NCBI GenBank assembly: GCA_003696955.1
Contig: RFGU01000063.1
Span: 1-35,948 of the forward strand
DNA length: 35,948 nucleotides
Direction: 5' to 3'
Source: Deltaproteobacteria bacterium
Lineage (GTDB): Bacteria; Myxococcota_A; Polyangia; Nannocystales; Nannocystaceae
Made by a program: the position numbers and the translations under genes. Of this stretch, positions 8,189-16,664 are shown piece by piece; within the stretch, counting starts at the first letter, position 1; every line of letters begins with the position of its first letter. Under the pieces are notes generated by a model that was not told the origin of the DNA, ran no database searches, and saw only the letters and a program-made list of their open reading frames with translations.

Positions 8189-8971
8189 TCAGATGAGCAG
8201 CCCCCCGTTGACGCGGAGCACGTGTCCGGTCACGTAGGCGGCCGCGGGAGCGGCAAGATAGGCCACGGCCTCGGCCACGTCGGCGGGCGTGCCGATCCGG
8301 CCGAGGGGAATCTGTTCGAGCAGCGCGTCGCGCCGGTCGCCCCGGATCGCATCGGCCGTCATGTCGGTCTCGATGAACCCGGGGGCGACTGCGTTGACCG
8401 TCACGCCACGACCGGCGAATTCGCGGGCGAGCGCCTTGGTCAGCCCGATGAGCCCCGCCTTCGAGGCCGCGTACATCGCCTGCCCCACGTTGCCCTGCTC
8501 GCCGACCACCGACGAGACGTTCACGATGCGCCCGTCGGCCTTGGCCCGCAGCAGATGGCGGGCCGCCGCCTTGCAGCACCGGAAGGCCCCTTCGAGGTTC
8601 ACCTCGAGGATCCGGCGAAAGTCCTCCTCGGACGCCCGCAACAGGAGCGCGTCGATGGAGATGCCGGCGTTGTTGACCAGGATGTGCAGTCCCCCGAGTT
8701 CCGAGACGCAGCGAGCGATGCCGGCCTCCACGGAGCCGGCATCGGAGACGTCGATGGCCACGGGAACGCCACGGCCGCCGGCGTGCTCGATCGCATCGCA
8801 CACCTCGCGCGCGGCGTCTTCGCGGGCGGCATAGCCGACGGCCACCGCCGCGCCCCGGGCCGCGAGCACCTCCGCCACTGCCCGACCGATACCGCGGGAC
8901 GCCCCCGTGACGAGGGCGACGCGCCCAGCGAGGGACAAAGATGGCGGCAACACCCGGGCGGCGTCGTTCAT
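8189..8971 (-). CDS. fabG: 3-oxoacyl-[acyl-carrier-protein] reductase
   Basis: FabG is an NADPH-dependent short-chain dehydrogenase that reduces 3-oxoacyl-ACP. It shows the Rossmann motif TGASRGIG (22-29), NNAG (100-103), Asn125 and the catalytic Ser154, Tyr167 and Lys171 (YAASK). The C-terminus ends [14 protein letters not shown] as in the family. An N-terminal extension of about 15 residues ([14 protein letters not shown]) precedes the first strand. The ATG at 8971 overlaps the fabD stop (ATGA). Position between fabD and acpP supports FabG over a generic short-chain dehydrogenase. Confidence 0.95.
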   Translation of the reverse strand: MNDAARVLPPSLSLAGRVALVTGASRGIGRAVAEVLAARGAAVAVGYAAREDAAREVCDAIEHAGGRGVPVAIDVSDAGSVEAGIARCVSELGGLHILVNNAGISIDALLLRASEEDFRRILEVNLEGAFRCCKAAARHLLRAKADGRIVNVSSVVGEQGNVGQAMYAASKAGLIGLTKALAREFAGRGVTVNAVAPGFIETDMTADAIRGDRRDALLEQIPLGRIGTPADVAEAVAYLAAPAAAYVTGHVLRVNGGLLI

Positions 8972-9921
8972 GACGGCTCCCCCTTTAGCACAGCCACGTC
9001 ATCCGGTGAACCGACGGGATGTACCCGCAACGAGCGGTCGATCCGGCGCGCGAGCCCGGCAAGGACCTTCCCGTGCCCGAGCTCGAGGGCCTGGTCGATC
9101 CCCGTGCGCATCACCGTTCGCACCGACGCCTCCCACCGTACCCGGCCCGTGACCTGACGCACGAGCAACTCCTTGACGCGCACCGGGTCCTGGTTGGGCT
9201 GGGCGTCGACGTTCGCCACGACCGGACAACGCATCTCGGAGACCGCAACGTCGGAAAGCGCCTCGGCGAGCCTGCGCGCCGCCGGTTCCATGAGGCTGCA
9301 ATGGAACGGTGCCGACACGTCGAGGGGAATGGCCCGGGCCTTTCGCGCCCGCACCGCTTCGACGAGGCGCTCGACCGCCCCCGCGTGCCCGGCCACCACC
9401 ACCTGACCGCCACCGTTCTCGTTGGCCGGTTCGAGGACCTCGTCGCCCCGCACCTCCTCGCACAGGGCCTCGACGTCCGCCGGGGCCAACCCCAGCACCG
9501 CGGCCATCGCCCCCACGCCCACCGGAACCGCCTCCTGCATGGCCTGTCCGCGCAGCCGAACGAGTCGCACCGCGTCCTCGAATCGCAGGGCACCTGCGAC
9601 GACGAGGGCGGAGAACTCTCCGAGGCTGTGGCCGAGGCACACCGCAGGCTTGATCCCCGTCTCGGATTCGACGACCCGCGCCGCAGCCACCGAGGTCGTC
9701 AGGATCGCCGGCTGGGTGTTGGCCGTCAACGTGAGCTGGTCGGCCGGTCCTTCGAAACACAGCTTGGAGATCGCAAAGCCGAGGGCCGCATCGGCGGCCT
9801 CGAACACCTCGCGCGCCTCGGCGAAGGTCTCGTAGAGGGCACGGCCCATGCCCACGGCCTGGCTGCCCTGGCCGGGAAACATGAACGCGACGGGACGGGT
9901 GGGATCGATGGGCGTGGTCAT
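8968..9921 (-). CDS. fabD: Malonyl-CoA:ACP transacylase
   Basis: FabD moves malonyl from CoA to ACP, supplying FabF. The 317-residue protein has PGQGSQ (16-21), the nucleophile Ser99 in GHSLGE, Arg124 in the RLRGQAM segment and the catalytic His207 in APFHCSL. Its start overlaps the plsX stop and its stop overlaps the fabG start, both as ATGA, so plsX-fabD-fabG looks translationally coupled. The fabH gene that often lies between plsX and fabD is missing here. Confidence 0.95.
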   Translation of the reverse strand: MTTPIDPTRPVAFMFPGQGSQAVGMGRALYETFAEAREVFEAADAALGFAISKLCFEGPADQLTLTANTQPAILTTSVAAARVVESETGIKPAVCLGHSLGEFSALVVAGALRFEDAVRLVRLRGQAMQEAVPVGVGAMAAVLGLAPADVEALCEEVRGDEVLEPANENGGGQVVVAGHAGAVERLVEAVRARKARAIPLDVSAPFHCSLMEPAARRLAEALSDVAVSEMRCPVVANVDAQPNQDPVRVKELLVRQVTGRVRWEASVRTVMRTGIDQALELGHGKVLAGLARRIDRSLRVHPVGSPDDVAVLKGEPS

Positions 9922-10988
9922 GGGGTACGTTCCTCCACCGCCTGGGCGGCCACCGGCGCGCGGGCGGCGTCGAAGAGGGGCCGGTGGCGTTCGACCGCGT
10001 CGGACAGCGCCGGCGCGAGTTCACGATCGACCAGGCGTGCCGCCTGGACGAGGGCCGTCGCCAGGGTCCGGGCCGACGAACTGCCGTGACAGATGATGGC
10101 CAGGTGGCGCACCCCGAGCAGGGGGGCCCCACCGTAGAAGTCCGGGTGCGAGATCCGGCGGATCTCGTCGAACGCGGGTCTCATGAGCAGGGCGCCGAGG
10201 CCCACGCGCAGGCTCGACCTCGCCTCGTCGCGAAGGACCTCCGCCACGAGGGCCCCGGCCCCCTCGGCCACCTTGAGGGCGACGTTGCCGGTGAACCCGT
10301 CGGTCACCACCACGTCCACCGTCCCGTCGAAGAAGCGCCCCTCCACGTAGCCGACGTACTCGAAGGCCGGTGCGGCGTGGGCCGCGAGGAGCTCGTGGGT
10401 CCTGCGCGTAAGGTCCGTGCCCTTGGAGGCCTCGGTGCCGTTGGCGAGCACGCCGACCCGCGGCCGTTCGATGCCGGTCTCCATGGCGTGGTAGACGGCC
10501 CCGAGCACGGCGAACTGCACCAGGTGCAAGGGCTTGCACTCCACGTTGGCCCCGGCGTCGATGAGCTGCAGGAAACCGCCGCGGGTCGGCAGTCGCGTGC
10601 AGATCGCCGGCCGCTCGATCCCGCGGATCCGGCGAAACTTGAACAACCCGCAGGCCAACATGGCGCCCGAGTTGCCCGCCGACACCACCGCGGCGGCTCG
10701 ACCCTCCCGCACCAGGTCGAAGGCCACGGGCATGGATGCGTCCGGCTTGCGCCGCACGGCCTGGGCCGGGGCGTCGTCCATCCGGATGGCGTCTTCGGCA
10801 TGGGCGATCTCGACGGTGTCCGGCAGCCGCCCGCCGAATCGTTCGGTGAGCGCCGGACGCACGATCGTCTCGTCCCCGACGACCAGGACACGCACCCCCT
10901 CCTCGACCGCCATGACCACGGCGTCGAGTTCCGGTTCGGGGGCCGTGTCGCCGCCGAAGGCGTCCAGGGCAATCCAGGGCGCCGTCAC
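9918..10988 (-). CDS. plsX: Phosphate acyltransferase PlsX
   Basis: PlsX converts acyl-ACP to acyl-phosphate for phospholipid synthesis and acts at the inner face of the membrane. Family segments visible in the 356 residues are IALDAFGGD near the N-terminus, VSAGNSGAMLACG, RPAICTRLPT, DAGAN, VLANGTEASKGT, VVTDGFTGNVALK, and FYGGAPLLGV. The start is GTG at 10988, 30 bases after rpmF. The order rpmF-plsX-fab is widely conserved. The final ~25 residues are Ala/Pro-rich and poorly conserved. Confidence 0.95.
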   Translation of the reverse strand: MTAPWIALDAFGGDTAPEPELDAVVMAVEEGVRVLVVGDETIVRPALTERFGGRLPDTVEIAHAEDAIRMDDAPAQAVRRKPDASMPVAFDLVREGRAAAVVSAGNSGAMLACGLFKFRRIRGIERPAICTRLPTRGGFLQLIDAGANVECKPLHLVQFAVLGAVYHAMETGIERPRVGVLANGTEASKGTDLTRRTHELLAAHAAPAFEYVGYVEGRFFDGTVDVVVTDGFTGNVALKVAEGAGALVAEVLRDEARSSLRVGLGALLMRPAFDEIRRISHPDFYGGAPLLGVRHLAIICHGSSSARTLATALVQAARLVDRELAPALSDAVERHRPLFDAARAPVAAQAVEERTP

Positions 10989-11018
10989 CGGTCGATGGAC
11001 CTCCGCAGGCGCGCGGCG

Positions 11019-11210
11019 CTATTCCACGTCGGCGGCCGCGCCCTCGACGGTGCGGCCCCGGTAACTCCCGCAGCTCGGGCAGGCATGATGGGGAAGGCGC
11101 ATCTCGCCGCACTCGGGGCATGCGGAGACGTTCGGAGCAGTGATGCGGTCGTGGTGGGCCCGCCGCATGTCGCGCCGGGAAGGAGACTTGCGTTTCTTTG
11201 GAACGGCCAT
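11019..11210 (-). CDS. rpmF: 50S ribosomal protein L32
   Basis: This 63-residue basic protein of the large ribosomal subunit begins with the diagnostic [20 protein letters not shown]. It holds a zinc ribbon formed by CPEC (31-34) and CPSC (44-47). The ATG at 11210 gives the exact family N-terminus; the longer open frame upstream is not needed. It sits between yceD/DUF177 and plsX, as in many bacteria. The C-terminal tail is slightly extended (VEGAAADVE). Confidence 0.96.
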   Translation of the reverse strand: MAVPKKRKSPSRRDMRRAHHDRITAPNVSACPECGEMRLPHHACPSCGSYRGRTVEGAAADVE

Positions 11211-11286
11211 GGCGTAATCCGGTGGGGGCGGGAGGATATCGGTTTTTGCGCCGAGGAAAAGGGGGGCGGCGTGCCGTGCCGATGCC

Positions 11287-11988
11287 CTACTCCTCGGACT
11301 CGGAGGCGCCATCCTGCGCCAAGTGCGCAAGCACTTGCTTCCAGGGAGCCTGCACCGTCGCCCCGGGCCCCGACCGATCTCGGTCCGCCGGGCGCTGCGA
11401 GACCTCGGAAAGGGCGCCGCCGCAACCCGGGCACGCCACCGCGTCCTCCGACGCCTCGTTCAAGGGGTGCCCGCACCGCCCGCACAGGCCACGACACGCA
11501 TCGGCGCGGGCGCACAAGGCGCGCATGGGATAGGCGACCGCCCAGTGCTCCCGCACCACGGCGGCAAGATCCACGATGGGCGGGACGTAGCGATACACGT
11601 CGAGATCCTCCGCGGAGAGATCGAGGGTCTCCTCGTCCCGCACGACCTCCGCCGCCGACCGCGCGGGCAGGAAGGTCACGCAGATCTCGCAGCCTGCGTC
11701 CACGGCGGCGTCCTCGAGGCACCGCCCACAGGGCACCACGAACCCACCCGTCATCCGACCACGGACCAGGACGACCCCGTCGGGCTGGAGGAACAGGTCG
11801 AGGTCGACGGCCGCCTGCTCGCCGACCACGGCGTCGGTTCCCGCGAGGGCCGCCTCGAGGAAGGCGATCGGCAGCGTTCCGCGAACTCGACGTTCGCGCT
11901 GGCCATGGCGGGCCATCTCGTCGAGATCGATGCGAAGCCACGCCGGATCGGACGGCAGCACCGCCCTATCGGGATCGCGGGCACCCAT
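11287..11988 (-). CDS. yceD: DUF177 / YceD family protein
   Basis: Members of the DUF177 family are encoded directly upstream of rpmF and are linked to large-subunit rRNA or ribosome accumulation. This one is 233 residues from ATG 11988. The conserved core starts at LRIDLDEM and includes VPCGRCLED, an acidic stretch near [10 protein letters not shown], and a Cys-rich end with [13 protein letters not shown] followed by ACPGCGG, which could bind zinc. An in-frame GTG at 11961 with AGGG before it is an alternative start (224 residues), and would leave room for a leader after the promoter at 11998-12026. A Gln/Trp segment then an acidic tail close the protein. Confidence 0.88.
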   Translation of the reverse strand: MGARDPDRAVLPSDPAWLRIDLDEMARHGQRERRVRGTLPIAFLEAALAGTDAVVGEQAAVDLDLFLQPDGVVLVRGRMTGGFVVPCGRCLEDAAVDAGCEICVTFLPARSAAEVVRDEETLDLSAEDLDVYRYVPPIVDLAAVVREHWAVAYPMRALCARADACRGLCGRCGHPLNEASEDAVACPGCGGALSEVSQRPADRDRSGPGATVQAPWKQVLAHLAQDGASESEE

Positions 11989-11997
11989 GTCGCGACA

Positions 11998-12026
11998 GCC
12001 GTAGCGCGCCGACGTGCCCCTGTCAA
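11998..12026 (-). promoter_or_regulatory. Candidate sigma-70 promoter for the yceD-rpmF-plsX-fab block
   Basis: On the minus strand a perfect TTGACA (12026-12021) is followed after 17 bases by TACGGC (12003-11998), a plausible -35/-10 pair. A transcript would start around 11991, only a few bases before the ATG at 11988. The mRNA would then be nearly leaderless, or translation starts at the GTG at 11961. The -10 is a poor match, so this is a candidate only. Confidence 0.4.
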
Positions 12027-12085
12027 AACGGGGCTCGCCGCACGCGTTGACCGGGGGATCGGGATTCGCTATTTCGTGCCGACCC

Positions 12086-15000
12086 GTGCTCGACGCTGGG
12101 CAAATTCGGCGCCGCCCGCCGGTCCGACCGTGCGCCCCGGCGCGCGCGGGGGCCCGCCGGGTCGCGCGATCGCTCCGGGAACGGGCCTTGACCTGCCTCG
12201 TGGCATGCATCCTTTGGTGGACGTGGGCGGCGCGGGCGCAGGCGGCGGATGCCCCCGGGGAGGCTTCCCCTCCGGCCAAAGCCACGCAGCCCGAAACGGA
12301 TGCGAAGAAGGTCGAAGCCGATGGGACGCAACCCGAAGCCGACGACGAACCCGACCGGCCCGACGCGGTCGGCCGCGCCGGCGAGGGCCATGGGCGCCCA
12401 TCGGACGCCGACACCGCGGCGAAACCGGGGGACGCCGACACCGCGGCGAAACCGGGGGACGCCGGCCCCGCGGCGCCCGCAGCGGCGATCCCCGACGCGA
12501 CGCCATCGCGCGACGCACGGACGCCGGCTCGGGCCGAACCGACGGGCGAAGCGGACGCGTCGCAGCCCGACCGCACCGCCGAGGCGACACGCGAGCCCAC
12601 GGACGACGAAGCCACGCGCGAGCCCACGGACGACGCCCACGGCGACGGCACCGGGACGGGCCGCACCGACGACACCGAACCGAGTCGACTGCTCCGCAAG
12701 CGCATCGTGCCGCCGTTTTGGGTGGACCTCGAGTACGACACCCACCGGACCCGCGCCCTGACGTTTCCGCCGGTCTTCGTCCACCGAAAACCGAAACCAG
12801 GCCACCCCGACCGCTTCTTCCACGCCGACCTCTCCCTGACCTTCGGTTGGTCGGTCAAGGATCGCAACCGTCGCAGGTGGCTCAGCCCCCTCGCGCTGTT
12901 CTACGGCTCCTTCGGGGAACGCAAGACGGTCTGGGGCACGGCCGCACTCCTGATGGGATACAAGCGGGTCGGCGAGCAGTTCAATTTCGGGCAGTTTCCC
13001 CTGGTGTGGTGGTGGGGCAACCGACACGTTCGCAACTTCCTCGTACTGCCCCTGCACTACCAGCAGAAGACGCCGGACAGCTTCAAGGCCATCACCGCCC
13101 TGCTGTTCTGGTACGGCCACGAGAACCGTGCCGACCAGAACCCGGCCAACGACAAGTCCCATTTCGTGGCGGCGCCGATCTACTGGAGCTTTCGCCGGGG
13201 TTACCGCCGCATCGACGTCGCCGCCCCCCTCTACCTCGGCGGCCGCAACGACGAGAAGGGGCTCAAACACGCCACGTTCTTCCCGTTCCTGCATTGGCAG
13301 TCCCGCGAGTTCGGCAACGCCACCGAGCTGTGGACCCCGTTTTGGATCGATCGCAAGGACCGGGCACGGCGCAAGCGGGCCTTCGCGGTGCCGCCGGTCC
13401 TGGCGTTCGGCGTGCGCACCCCCACGTGGAGCCACACGTCCGCCCTCGGCCTGGTCCACGTCCACCGCAATCACCTTCTCGGCAGCCGGACCGTCTTCGC
13501 GTTCCCCGTCCTGACCCATCGCGATCCGCGGCAGGACTTCCAGATCGTCCTGCCCACCTTCTATCGCTTCGCCGACCGGGAGCGGGGCGTCTCCACGTGG
13601 GGTCTTTGGCCCCTCGCCTTCGGACGCAAGACGCCCGACGAACGAAGGGTCTACACGCTCCTCGGCGGCGGGATGCGCGGTCGGGATCGCTGGGGTCTGG
13701 GGATTGCGCCCCTGCTGACCTTCGCCCGCAAGGATCCGAAGGGCACGTCCTTCGTGGGCGTAGGCCCCGTGTGGTGGAGCCGCGACGCTCGATCGAACAC
13801 GACGCGCTTCGTCGCCGCGCCCCTGGCGTACGTGCGCCGCAGCCCGGACGGGACGGCCGTGGGCCTTCCGCCCCTCGGCGTCTTCGTCGGCCGCCGGGGA
13901 ACGCGCAGTCACCAGGTGGTCACGCCCCTCTTCTGGCACCTGCGCGACCGGGATCCGAAGGCCCCCAAGGACACGTGGGCCGTGCCGCCCGTCTACGTCC
14001 GAAGGGCCGACGGCGGCTTCGAGGCGGGCGCCGTCCCCCTCGTCTTCTTCGGCAAGAACCGTCGGCGCACCTACGCCGTCGCGCCCCTCCTGCTTTCGGG
14101 CTACGGCCGGGACGAACGGCGCGGGACGAGCCTTGCGCTCAGTCCCCTGGTGTGGACCAGCACGGGCCGGGACCACCGGGCCTTTGGCATCGTCCCCCTG
14201 GCCTTCCACGTCCGGCGGGGGACGGACCCGAAGGCGCCCCGCTCGAAGGTGACGGGGGTCCTGCCCTTCTACGTGGGCCGCGCCACAGAGAACGGCCGCC
14301 TGGCGATCACGCCCCTGGGCGCCTATGCGCGCAACGGCACGCGGCGGACGTGGGTGTTCGGGCCCGTGTTCGGCACGCGTCGTGAACATCGTCGCACCTT
14401 CGGCGTCGTCCCCCTCGTCTTCCACGACCGGCGCGAGGGGAAGGACGGCCCGTCGACCCGTACGGCCGTGGTCCCCCTCTTCCTGCGTGCCCACACACCC
14501 GAGGACGACCTCGACATGTGGACCCCGCTCGTTTGGCGCCGCAGGGTCCGGGGCGACCACCCGCGCACGGGGCTTGCCGTGGTGCCCTTCTACTTTCGAC
14601 AGCGGCAACCCAAGGGGGTGGACGTGGACGCGGGTCTCGGCTTCTTCTACGCCCGCAATCCCACGCGGCGGACGCACACCCTGATCGCCGGTCCGTTCTT
14701 CCACCGTCTGTCGCGCAAGGCCCTGCACACGGGCGTCTTCCCCTTCACGTGGTGGAAGGACTCGGAGGAGGAGCGCCGTCTTCTGTCGTTGCCCCTCGTC
14801 GTGCACGTCGAGAACAAGAAGGAGCGCTCCCACACCACCATCGCGCCGCCCTTTTGGTTCGACCGCAGGCGCGCGAACGGTCGCCGAGGCTGGGCCGCCC
14901 TTCCGTTCGCCGTGGGGAACAAGCGCCTGTACAACCACACGCGCGTCGGGATCGCCGCGTTGGGCTACGTCGACGTCTTCCGCCTGCGCCGCAACACACG

Positions 15001-16093
15001 CTTCGTCGGCCACGTCCCGCTCCTCTTCCGGTACGAAAAATGCGGCTTCCAGTCCGGCGATGACCCGAAGTGCCGCTACACCCTCTGGGGCAGCGTGCCC
15101 TTCTTCCTCTACGGCAAGGACGGCCGCGGGCGCACGACACACGGCGCCCTCATGCTCTACTACTTCGACCGAACGCCGAAGGGGTATCGGTTCTACACGC
15201 CGCTGTTCGGCCTGCGCAACGAGCCCAACGAGGCCGTCGCCTGGTATGCGCTGACCCTCGGCGTCAAGATCGACCGCACCCACGTCCGGGCGATGATGCT
15301 GCCCCTTTTCTTCCACAAGCATCATCGCCGCAAGGACCAGAGCACGACCGTGGTGTTGCCGCCCCTCTACGTGGGCCAGCACAAGGAGGACCGAAGGTGG
15401 TTCCAGGCCGGCCTGCTGGTGTGGCAGTTCCGGCAGCAGCACCAGGTGACGACCTCCGTCCTGCCCCCCCTCTTCTTCTACCGGCACGCCTTCGCGGAGC
15501 GGACCTTGAGCTGGCTGCTGCCCATCTACCTGCGGGACGACCATCCGGGCAAGGACGAGGCCTGGACCACGGTGTTCCCCGCCCTCTACGTGCAGCGGCG
15601 CCACGGCGAGGATCTCGACGTGGTGCAGTTCCCCCTGGTCTGGCACGTCGTGCGCGGCGAAAACCACGGCACCTTCGGTGCCTTCCTGTGGTGGGACATC
15701 GCCCACGAGGGACGGCGGTTCCAGATGGTCCCCGGGTTCTACACGCGCTTTTCCGGGCCCAAGGGCGATACGCGGGTGATCGGCCCGCTGCTCGGCTGGT
15801 GGACGCGCGGGCGGGGTTCGTCCGAGGGCGATCTGCACTGGCGTGCCCTCTTCGGCCTCTTCGGCGGCGGCGTCGAAGACGGCGTGCGCTACACGGCGAT
15901 CCTCGGGGCGAAGATCCGGCACGACGGCGCCCGGGCACGGGCACGCTCGGCGCGTCGCGCCGCGCGCAGGGCACGCCGCGAGGCGCGACGGGCGGAGCGA
16001 AGGTGGCGCAGGCGGGCGGCTGCGGCCGAACGCGCCCGGCGTCGCGCGGCACGGGCGAGCGTTTCGCCGCGACGGACCGCTCCGGGGACGTGA
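12086..16093 (+). CDS. Giant exported protein of ~55-60 short proline-centred beta-strand repeats, unknown family
   Basis: I recognise no known family. From GTG 12086 the product is 1335 residues; TTG 12188 (1301) and GTG 12014 (1359) are other possible starts. A signal-like segment is LTCLVACILWWTWAARAQA (35-53). Residues 54 to about 205 are Pro/Ala/Asp/Glu/Thr-rich and disordered, with two 9-residue duplications. Residues ~207-1280 are a tandem array. Each unit of ~18 residues is an alternating hydrophobic strand with a central Pro-Leu/Phe and an aromatic, then a basic, polar turn. Examples are TFGVVPLVFHDRRE, HTTIAPPFWFDRRR and TTSVLPPLFFYRH. There is one cysteine pair near residues 980-990. 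The last ~55 residues are Arg/Ala-rich. The array could be a very large outer-membrane barrel or a beta-solenoid. The stop is one base from the convergent neighbour. Confidence 0.85.
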   Translation: MLDAGQIRRRPPVRPCAPARAGARRVARSLRERALTCLVACILWWTWAARAQAADAPGEASPPAKATQPETDAKKVEADGTQPEADDEPDRPDAVGRAGEGHGRPSDADTAAKPGDADTAAKPGDAGPAAPAAAIPDATPSRDARTPARAEPTGEADASQPDRTAEATREPTDDEATREPTDDAHGDGTGTGRTDDTEPSRLLRKRIVPPFWVDLEYDTHRTRALTFPPVFVHRKPKPGHPDRFFHADLSLTFGWSVKDRNRRRWLSPLALFYGSFGERKTVWGTAALLMGYKRVGEQFNFGQFPLVWWWGNRHVRNFLVLPLHYQQKTPDSFKAITALLFWYGHENRADQNPANDKSHFVAAPIYWSFRRGYRRIDVAAPLYLGGRNDEKGLKHATFFPFLHWQSREFGNATELWTPFWIDRKDRARRKRAFAVPPVLAFGVRTPTWSHTSALGLVHVHRNHLLGSRTVFAFPVLTHRDPRQDFQIVLPTFYRFADRERGVSTWGLWPLAFGRKTPDERRVYTLLGGGMRGRDRWGLGIAPLLTFARKDPKGTSFVGVGPVWWSRDARSNTTRFVAAPLAYVRRSPDGTAVGLPPLGVFVGRRGTRSHQVVTPLFWHLRDRDPKAPKDTWAVPPVYVRRADGGFEAGAVPLVFFGKNRRRTYAVAPLLLSGYGRDERRGTSLALSPLVWTSTGRDHRAFGIVPLAFHVRRGTDPKAPRSKVTGVLPFYVGRATENGRLAITPLGAYARNGTRRTWVFGPVFGTRREHRRTFGVVPLVFHDRREGKDGPSTRTAVVPLFLRAHTPEDDLDMWTPLVWRRRVRGDHPRTGLAVVPFYFRQRQPKGVDVDAGLGFFYARNPTRRTHTLIAGPFFHRLSRKALHTGVFPFTWWKDSEEERRLLSLPLVVHVENKKERSHTTIAPPFWFDRRRANGRRGWAALPFAVGNKRLYNHTRVGIAALGYVDVFRLRRNTRFVGHVPLLFRYEKCGFQSGDDPKCRYTLWGSVPFFLYGKDGRGRTTHGALMLYYFDRTPKGYRFYTPLFGLRNEPNEAVAWYALTLGVKIDRTHVRAMMLPLFFHKHHRRKDQSTTVVLPPLYVGQHKEDRRWFQAGLLVWQFRQQHQVTTSVLPPLFFYRHAFAERTLSWLLPIYLRDDHPGKDEAWTTVFPALYVQRRHGEDLDVVQFPLVWHVVRGENHGTFGAFLWWDIAHEGRRFQMVPGFYTRFSGPKGDTRVIGPLLGWWTRGRGSSEGDLHWRALFGLFGGGVEDGVRYTAILGAKIRHDGARARARSARRAARRARREARRAERRWRRRAAAAERARRRAARASVSPRRTAPGT
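12404..12475 (+). repeat. 27-bp direct repeat in the disordered region of the giant gene
   Basis: Two identical 27-base units (12404-12430 and 12431-12457), each encoding DADTAAKPG, are followed by a partial, diverged third unit. They preserve the frame and probably arose by slippage in the linker. Confidence 0.9.
12581..12634 (+). repeat. Second 27-bp duplication in the same linker
   Basis: Units at 12581-12607 and 12608-12634 both encode EATREPTDD and differ at only a few bases. The duplication keeps the frame of the giant gene. Confidence 0.88.
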
Positions 16094-16094
16094 C

Positions 16095-16664
16095 CTACCG
16101 GCGCTCCGCCTCGTGCCGCACGCGCACGTCGAGGAAGTCCCGCCCGTGTTCGGCGATCTCCACGACGGGGTCTTGGTCCCCCGCGACGCGGCAAAGGCCC
16201 CGGATCGTCCCCACGGTCATGAGCCGGTAGTTGGGGTCGTCGAAGTACGGAAACTCCCGATACCGCAGGACGGTGACCGCCCCGTCCTGATCGACCTCCA
16301 CGCGACCACCCCCCCGGCGCATCCGATCCCACAGGACCGGCACCCGCCGCAGGAGGAACCGACTCGAAGCGAGGGCGAGGAGCACGCGGAAGAACCGCCC
16401 GGTCCCGTAGATGCTGGCCTCTTCCACGAAGCGCACGAACACCTGGTCGTCGCCGCGGGCGAGCTGGCCGTAGAGGACGGAGAGCATGTCCTGCAGGGCC
16501 GACTCCGGGTACCACTCCCCCGGCAGGGCATCGACGAAGATCGGCCGGTGCTCGGGCAGCATGGCCTCCGCGACGGTCGTGACGAGGTCCTCGCCGTGGG
16601 CCTCCCGCAGGTAACGCTGGGCGGAGAGGAACCAGATCCCCTTGACCTCGGTCCCCCCGGTCAT
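16095..16664 (-). CDS. DUF2378 (TIGR02265) family protein, copy 1
   Basis: The 189-residue product belongs to a family of ~200-residue proteins abundant in myxobacteria and of unknown function. It shows the anchors also seen in the second copy at 20631-21188: EVKGIWFLS near the N-terminus, WYPE, LQD, FVRFVEE, GRFFRVLL and NYRLMTVGTIR. It has no signal peptide or membrane segment, so it is probably cytoplasmic. The ATG at 16664 overlaps the stop of the cyclophilin gene (ATGA). The frame is open further upstream but only as a shadow of the cyclophilin gene. Its stop is one base from that of the convergent giant gene. Confidence 0.88.
   Translation of the reverse strand: MTGGTEVKGIWFLSAQRYLREAHGEDLVTTVAEAMLPEHRPIFVDALPGEWYPESALQDMLSVLYGQLARGDDQVFVRFVEEASIYGTGRFFRVLLALASSRFLLRRVPVLWDRMRRGGGRVEVDQDGAVTVLRYREFPYFDDPNYRLMTVGTIRGLCRVAGDQDPVVEIAEHGRDFLDVRVRHEAERR

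Noticed and set aside
6627-11988. Possible polyketide or secondary-metabolite cluster because of ketosynthase, reductase and ACP genes
   Set aside because: Gene order, sizes and neighbours (rpmF, yceD, plsX) are those of the primary fatty-acid operon; no multidomain synthase is present.
12023-15922. Minus-strand open frame of 1299 codons opposite the giant repeat gene
   Set aside because: It is a mirror of the GC-rich plus-strand gene: no conserved motif, no start context, and composition rich in Arg/Glu/Val/Gly as expected for an antisense shadow. The plus-strand frame has a signal peptide and regular repeats.
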